Below the pieces are notes generated by a model, which was given only the letters and a program-made list of their open reading frames with translations, searched no databases and was not told where the DNA came from. Made by a program: the position numbers and the translations under genes. Source: Fistularia commersonii (Eukaryota > Chordata > Actinopteri > Syngnathiformes > Fistulariidae). Taken from it: DNA of 64,000 bases. Positions 58,541 through 64,000 of the stretch are shown piece by piece. The number at the start of each line of letters is the position of its first letter. The first letter of the stretch is position 1. Location: the NCBI GenBank assembly GCA_037954325.1, contig JBBMNZ010000019.1:14495001-14559000 (forward strand), given 5' to 3'.

Positions 58541-58660
58541 AATCCTGTCCGTATCCCGGGCGTCGTGTCACAGATCAGCCTGGTCCCTGGTGGACGAGAA
58601 GATAACTCCGGTGATAATAATGTGTCTGTGCACCCGCTGGACGCATGACATTTGCGTTGA

Positions 58661-58681
58661 GCGGCGGCGGCGGCGGCGGCC
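58661..58681. repeat. (CGG)n microsatellite
   Basis: About seven CGG units within a CpG-rich stretch. Confidence 0.85.
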
Positions 58682-59330
58682 GGTGAGTCAGCGTCGGCCG
58701 ACTTCTACGACTGCAACTTTGTCCCAAAACAATGACGTCACCCTCCTCCGCCGCACTCCGCAGCTCCGTCTGTGGACCTCGCCATCCCTTTGTCCCCGCC
58801 CCCCCCCAACCCATACCTCAACACTTCCACCCACCGTCTCCGCATCTCATTTCCCGGCAGCCCCCCCCCCCTTTTTTTTGGCCCGTAACGCAGACATGCC
58901 AAGCAGGGCCGAGACGGGATTTAATAGAATGCAAGATCAATTTGAAGCCCCTCAAATAATGGCGGATGGAGTTTGGAAGGGAGGAGGAGGAGGGCCTGAA
59001 TGGATAGGTGGAGGGAGGATGAGGTCATCTGAAGACCTTTTTCTTTTTTACAAGCGGACGGGTTTCATCAGATGTTTCATCGCGCGTGTGTGTGTGTATG
59101 TGTGCGTGCACTCGTGTACAGGGGGGGAAAAAAAAATACCCAAACTTTTCTTCTTTTCCTTTTTTTCTTTTTCGGCAGATACTTTTACACGTCAGCTGTT
59201 GCTATGGTGACGCCAGCCGACGATTCCAGCCGACGTGCGGGATTGGCTGGGGAGTAGAGGGGGGCTGAGGGAGGCAGAGGCCACGAATACAATCAGATGG
59301 ATGCATGAGAATCCATACAAGGAGCATGTC

Positions 59331-59364
59331 ATTCATTCATTCATTCATTCATTCATTCATTCAT
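59331..59364. repeat. (ATTC)n microsatellite
   Basis: Eight to nine attc units. Confidence 0.9.
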
Positions 59365-59889
59365 TTCAGTGGGGTGCATCTTCTCCGTGATGTCCCATGG
59401 AGACTCGCCGCTAAACGTCAAAAGGCGAGCTTTTTGACATCCGCCGCCTGACAGCAGTGAGACAGGACACACGCTAAAAATAGCTCCGAACATGTTAGCA
59501 TGCGTGCAAGCTTGGCGGTGTGTTGACGCTCCATTACCTTGCTGTTAAAAAGCCGTCGCACTGGCGGCGGGGAGGGGGAGCTTCTCCCCAGGGGGTTAAA
59601 ATGGCCGTGGCGGTCGACACCATCGCATTTTGTGAGTCAGACGAGCTGCTTCGTTGGGTGTCACGGTGACCGCGGGGGCCACCGCGTTCCGTAATCCCTG
59701 TCTCAGCTCCGCGCTCGCACTTGATTGGACGTCGTTTTAAGCTCCGCCCCCCAAAAGAGACGCTTCACCGGCGCCACAGTTTGGCCGCCGTGTAATTGAA
59801 GCTTGGGAAAACCGCCTCTACGTGTCAATTACATGTTTGGGGATTCTGGTTGTGTTCGAGCGTGTTGACAGGAAATGGTTAGCCCATGT

Positions 59890-59931
59890 GGTGGAGCTTA
59901 GGGCATCTCCACTGCCTGTGTTTGTTTTGTT

Positions 59932-59994
<63 letters not shown>

Positions 59995-60000
59995 TCATGG
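59890..60000 (+). repeat. TG-rich dispersed segment, copy 2
   Basis: The flank gagcttagggcatctccac-gcctgtgtttg is shared with 46680-46760, followed here by a longer (GT)n at about 59936-59994. Confidence 0.6.
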
Positions 60001-60560
60001 TCATAGTTCTGTGTGACCTCTCTGGTTGGATGGGGAGCTCCGAGTCCCCTGTGGTATCTGGGGAACAGTGACTCCAGGAAATCAGGACACTCTAAATTTG
60101 TAACTAAAGCATCCAGGCGTGTGTCATGTGAATGAATGAGCGAGTGAATAATCGTAGGTCTCTTTGTTTCATGTGAGTTAGAGGATGAATGACAGTATAC
60201 CCCTCCATGACACATGAATGAAGGAGTGTATATCCTTATATGAAATATGAATGACGAATGGTTTTATTTCTCTATGTGACGTATGAATAATTGAGTGAGT
60301 GAATGATTAAGGGTCTCTTTATTGCATGTGTGGAGATGGGGAATAGTTTTATGGCCCTATATGACAGGTGAATGAGTGAGTGAATGGTTGTATGTCTGCA
60401 TAAAACGGGAATGAGAGGGTGAATGGCCATCTGCGCCCATGTCCATGTGCTCCATGTGACCTCCCCAGTTGGACGTGGAGCTCGGAGTCCCCCGGTGGAA
60501 TCTCACTGAACGGTGACTCAAGGAAATCAGGACACTCTAAATTTGTCCCTGCAGCATAAC
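60001..60560 (-). repeat. Teleost dispersed repeat, minus, with internal array and duplicated end
   Basis: The minus-strand units (gaatgagtgagtgaatggttg, tatgtctgcataaaacggga) are reverse copies of the 41-bp motif. An ~80-bp segment (gtgacctc-ttgga-ggagctc-gagtccc to aaatcaggacactctaaatt) occurs twice, at about 60014-60110 and 60457-60545. Confidence 0.65.
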
Positions 60561-61149
60561 CCACATAAAGAAGGAATACAAGCTTCTTTCACTCTCTCTC
60601 TTCTCACTGCATGTAGATTCCCTTCTTCTTTTTTTTCCCATTCAAACAAACACACACACACACTGGTGTGGACAAAGTGTTAAGTGGCTAATATGGAAAT
60701 CAGGAGGCGATGAGCACATGTTGAAATGAGTCAGTGTTTTTCCGCCGCCTGGCCTCTACGCGGGTGTTTTCTCCGCAGACCGCCACGGCCTCGGCTCGGG
60801 AGCGCTCGCTTTGGATTACGTTTGTGGTTTTTACGCCAGCGGTCCGGGAAAATACCCCCAGCTAGCGTATCGGAGGCAGCGGAGGTGAAGGATTCGCCCG
60901 CCCTCGGGCTGCTGTTGAGATTGCAGGGCGGTTTCAAACCTCCTCGTGCATATCCGAGGACGGGCCTTTGTAAGACGCTCACGATTCACACTTCCAGGAA
61001 TTAGCCCGAGACATAACCCGAGATCCATCAAAAAATGTTCATGTCTGGAATCATCATTTCTTTACACGTTCCTCTGAGCTCGTGTGAAAACATGTGGAAA
61101 TTAGTCACACGCCTTTGGAAAGTGTCTATAATCAATATCTTATAGTACA

Positions 61150-61350
61150 TAGAGTGATGGATATTGGCTGTGCAGCGGTTAGCGCCTCCACCTCATAGCA
61201 AGAAGGCCCTTAGTTGGAGTTTTGGGGTTCATCTAAGTTCTCTGGGTTCCTCGCACAGTCTGAAAACATGCATAAGGTTCATCGGAGAGCTGTCACTGCC
61301 CAGACTAGTGAATGCTTGTATATCTCTAAATGATGTATGAGAGGGTGACA
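61150..61350 (-). repeat. Teleost dispersed repeat, minus, short copy
   Basis: It reads gcagcggttagcgcctccac, ctcatagcaagaaggccctt and tgaaaacatgcataaggttc. It is the opposite end of the 5670-7150 family. Confidence 0.55.
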
Positions 61351-61849
61351 ATTATTGACAAACTTCAAGATCTGCCCTTCTCAGGGGGCTTCCTAAGTCG
61401 TAAAAAACAGGTTATGTCTTCAAAGAAGAACCAGGGTTGATGCACCAAGGAAGGCATCTGAACCATGTGTCACTTGTGGTGGTGTAGAAGAGCCGCCGGG
61501 TTCCATCACGATCACATTCTCAGACCGTTAGAAGAACCGAATGCTGCCGGAGATAATTGGAACCAGTTGGAGGCCAGAGCCGTAATGCCAAAGTGGTAGC
61601 TCATATTAGCTAACCGACCGTGAGTGAATGCGTGACACGGACCTTCAGCTCCATGGACCTTCAGCCTGGCCGCTGTGATCTGATTGCATTTTGCTATTTC
61701 AATTAAAATTATTGTTCTTTGTCCTTTATTTTGTTTCTGAATCAGCTATTTACCATCCAAAGTCTACATTTGCTTGATTAGCATCAGTAAGATTTTACAT
61801 AGGGAATATTGCTAACATTAAATCTGGCATACCCAGGCTAAATTGCCTG

Positions 61850-62170
61850 TCAAAAGCCATTATCCAGCTGTCATTGGTCGAAAGGCAGGGTTCACCCTGG
61901 ACTAGCCAATCACATATGTGCAACATTTACCCTCACACTCACGCGTAACATCGAGGCCTACAACCATTCCCTCACTCCTTCACGATGTCCTTCACAAGAT
62001 TGAAGCCATTCATCCCCTCATCGATTCACACATCTGGAAACTATGTGTCTCTGATGAGCCTCCTGTTTGTTTTTGGGAGGAACTCTGAGGAACCCCTCGC
62101 AGGAACCGGGGAGAACAAGGAGACTTCACGCATTCCTGTGGGAATGCAAGCAGTGACCTTGTCGCCGTGA
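61850..62170 (+). repeat. Teleost dispersed repeat, plus, complete but short
   Basis: The head ggtcgaaaggcagggttcacc, ctggactagccaatcacat leads to a small array and the tail gaacaaggagacttcacgc, cctgtgggaatgcaagcag. Here the internal array has only a few units, which shows the unexpanded form. Confidence 0.6.
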
Positions 62171-62654
62171 GGCATCAAAATTTGAAATTTCAAATTCCCA
62201 GTGGGCCTCATTTACGGGCACACTTTCAACATTTGCGTTGCTACATTGGGTGGACACAGAACCCAATCAGGCGAAAAAAGAACGCGTGTCGAAACAGCCA
62301 ATCAGAAATCGGAATGCATGACCCAGCGCCAAGAATTGCAGAAATATATGCAGACAACATGCCACGGCTAAATGTCACCATAAGTCCAAGCGTTGCCTTT
62401 TCCTTCAGAATAAAAGCATTATAAAATAAAAGCATATGTTCATCCTTGGACGTAAACGTACCGTCTGCGTCGGTGGAAGCCGCCGCGCATTGCGAGCGGT
62501 TGTGATTGGCTCCGCAGGGGTGAACCCACCAGAGAACATCACTGGAGGATGAGGAAGATTCATCTGCTCCATGCTCAGGCTAAATTATTTTTACTATTAT
62601 TGTCTTTGTTTTGCTCATTTATTTATGAATTCTAATTGCTAACACTAGCGCGCT

Positions 62655-63018
62655 AATACTGGTTAGCGCAGTGGTTAGTGCTTCTGCCACCTTGTCAGCG
62701 ATATCCCACGTACGTGAAGGCAACTTCTTGCTAATTCACAATGAGTTGTTCCGAACTGGCGCAGCGGTTGGCACTTCCGCTCACAGCAAGAGGTCCCTCG
62801 GTTGGATTCTGACAGGGCGGCTTTTCTTTGTGGAGTTTCCATGTTCTCCCCGTGGCTGCAAGGGAGTGAATGGTTGGATTTTTGGAATATGTGTGAATGA
62901 GTGGGTGAATGGTTGTATGTCTTTGTATGTGAGCATGGGATCAACTGGACAACCAGGTTAGGCTCCAACCTGGCATGAATGACTGAAATGAATGAATGAA
63001 TGAATGAATGAATGAATG
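62655..63018 (-). repeat. Teleost dispersed repeat, minus, ending in (GAAT)n
   Basis: It reads gcagcggttggcacttccgc, tcacagcaagaggtccctcg, gagtttccatgttctccccg and taggctccaacctggcatg, then (GAAT)n at about 62986-63018. Confidence 0.65.
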
Positions 63019-64000
63019 CTTCAAAACCAACCCACTAGCTGCGTACGAGTGCTGATGTGCAGCCTGCAGTTGAAATTCCCAGAGTGACAACCACTGTTTA
63101 TTTTTTTGAAAACCGACTTTGCTTCAATGCGTCAGAGGAGTCATGTGACCTTTGCGCCGCTCTGCAAACACCGGGTGGCAAAAAAAAACGCGAATCCTTG
63201 CAGCGCCCCCCCCCCCCCCAACCACCACTATTCCCATTTCCCGCTGCATCCCCGGCCGGGCGCCATGACCCGATGGGATCGGACAACTTTTCAACACCGA
63301 TCATCGTCGTCGTGTTTGTTCGCCCCGCTTGTCTCCATTAAGCCAGATACCCGGGCTTTTCTCATGGAGCCAATTACCTTATTGTTTTTTATTTCTGAAG
63401 TGACTTATCCCATGTTTCCCTTTTTTTTACTTCGCCGTACCCTCGCTCAGCTCCTCTACCTCCAGAATATTAATGCGCAGCGCTGTCAGAAGCCATTGTT
63501 ATTATTGGTCCTGAGATCCTTTTGCATGAGCGGCTTCTCTCGTGTTCTTGGGCATATTGTACCCCCTCTGCCCCGCCTGCAAATAACGCCGCATCCGATA
63601 GGAAGAGAGCAAACGGCCGCGACCAAGGGTCACGCATATGGCGGCGAGAGAAATGGGGGAACCTTCAGCGGAGCGCCAGGGGGAAACACGTGAACGGGGA
63701 AGCGCGAAAGGCGATGTAAACGGCGAGAGGTGAAGAAAACGGGAGTGGGGGGAGGGGGGGGGGGGAGAGAAAGCGCCGGAGGGGCTGATATTTAATGTGA
63801 TAAATGAGTTGTGACAGTCCGCCTGCAGCCCCCCTCCAACCAGCGAGCAGCAGGAACACAGAAATAGAAGGCATTATGGGTAAAGGGACATGCAGAGCAT
63901 TATGTATGGATATGGAAAGGGGGGGCGTCCCGGCCGGAGCGAGGGATAGGCGGAGGGGAAATGAGCGATGGCACCGGGTCGGCGGCGCTACGGATGCCCT

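Larger units (their letters stand above)
51221..64000 (+). other. Presumed long intron 1 of the gene starting at 51175
   Basis: No coding exon recognised on either strand in 12.8 kb. The first 8 kb is CpG-rich with many microsatellites; the rest is mainly dispersed repeats. It could also include intergenic sequence if the first exon belongs to a short gene. Confidence 0.4.

Noticed and set aside
60779..60900. Exon candidate after tttctccgcag
   Set aside because: In the phase required by the exon at 51220 it ends at a stop after about 38 codons and shows no similarity to an Eph ligand-binding domain.

Overview
The window is nuclear DNA from a teleost fish, probably a percomorph. It holds split vertebrate genes with GT-AG introns, a fish-type erythropoietin, a V/AFC-type SINE, many (GT)n and tetranucleotide microsatellites, and dispersed repeats typical of teleosts. 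I recognise five protein-coding genes, one tRNA gene and one first coding exon whose gene lies mostly outside the window. I see no bacterial, viral or CRISPR content.

Layout. 1-12.4 kb (+): the 3' part of nlgn2 (neuroligin-2), with four coding exons from 4018 to 9341 and a long 3' UTR. The introns carry a 32-bp minisatellite with 64-bp higher-order structure and a dispersed repeat swollen by an internal ~41-bp tandem array. 12.4-24.0 kb: an intergenic region filled with a SINE, LINE fragments and copies of a dispersed family called here 'family A'. 24.0-28.2 kb (+): a ZP3-like egg-coat gene of seven or eight exons. 28.2-36.8 kb: about 8 kb with no recognisable gene. 37.0-41.55 kb (+): epo, five exons, predicted 183 aa. 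43.1-45.3 kb (-): pop7 (RNase P/MRP subunit p20), convergent with epo; the two poly(A) signals are about 33 bp apart. 45.3-46.2 kb (+): ufsp1 (UFM1-specific protease), divergent from pop7 across a compact ETS/E-box promoter. 47.7 kb (+): an intronless tRNA-Arg(TCT). 50.9-51.2 kb (+): a CpG-rich 5' region and a 46-bp first coding exon encoding a signal peptide; human synteny suggests ephb4, unproven. 51.2-64 kb: its presumed long first intron, rich in microsatellites and dispersed repeats.

The genes do not form one pathway. Nlgn2 is a postsynaptic adhesion protein of inhibitory synapses, the ZP3-like protein belongs to the egg coat, Epo is the erythroid cytokine, Pop7 acts in tRNA/rRNA processing and Ufsp1 matures UFM1. 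Their arrangement is of interest as a conserved block: epo, pop7 and ufsp1 also lie in one human region (7q22), whereas human NLGN2 is on 17p13. No wholly new system is evident. The best leads are regulatory and structural: a paired CACGTG cluster in epo intron 1, the back-to-back epo/pop7 ends, the pop7/ufsp1 promoter with a possible upstream ORF, the higher-order minisatellite, and a four-copy repeat family in a single orientation.
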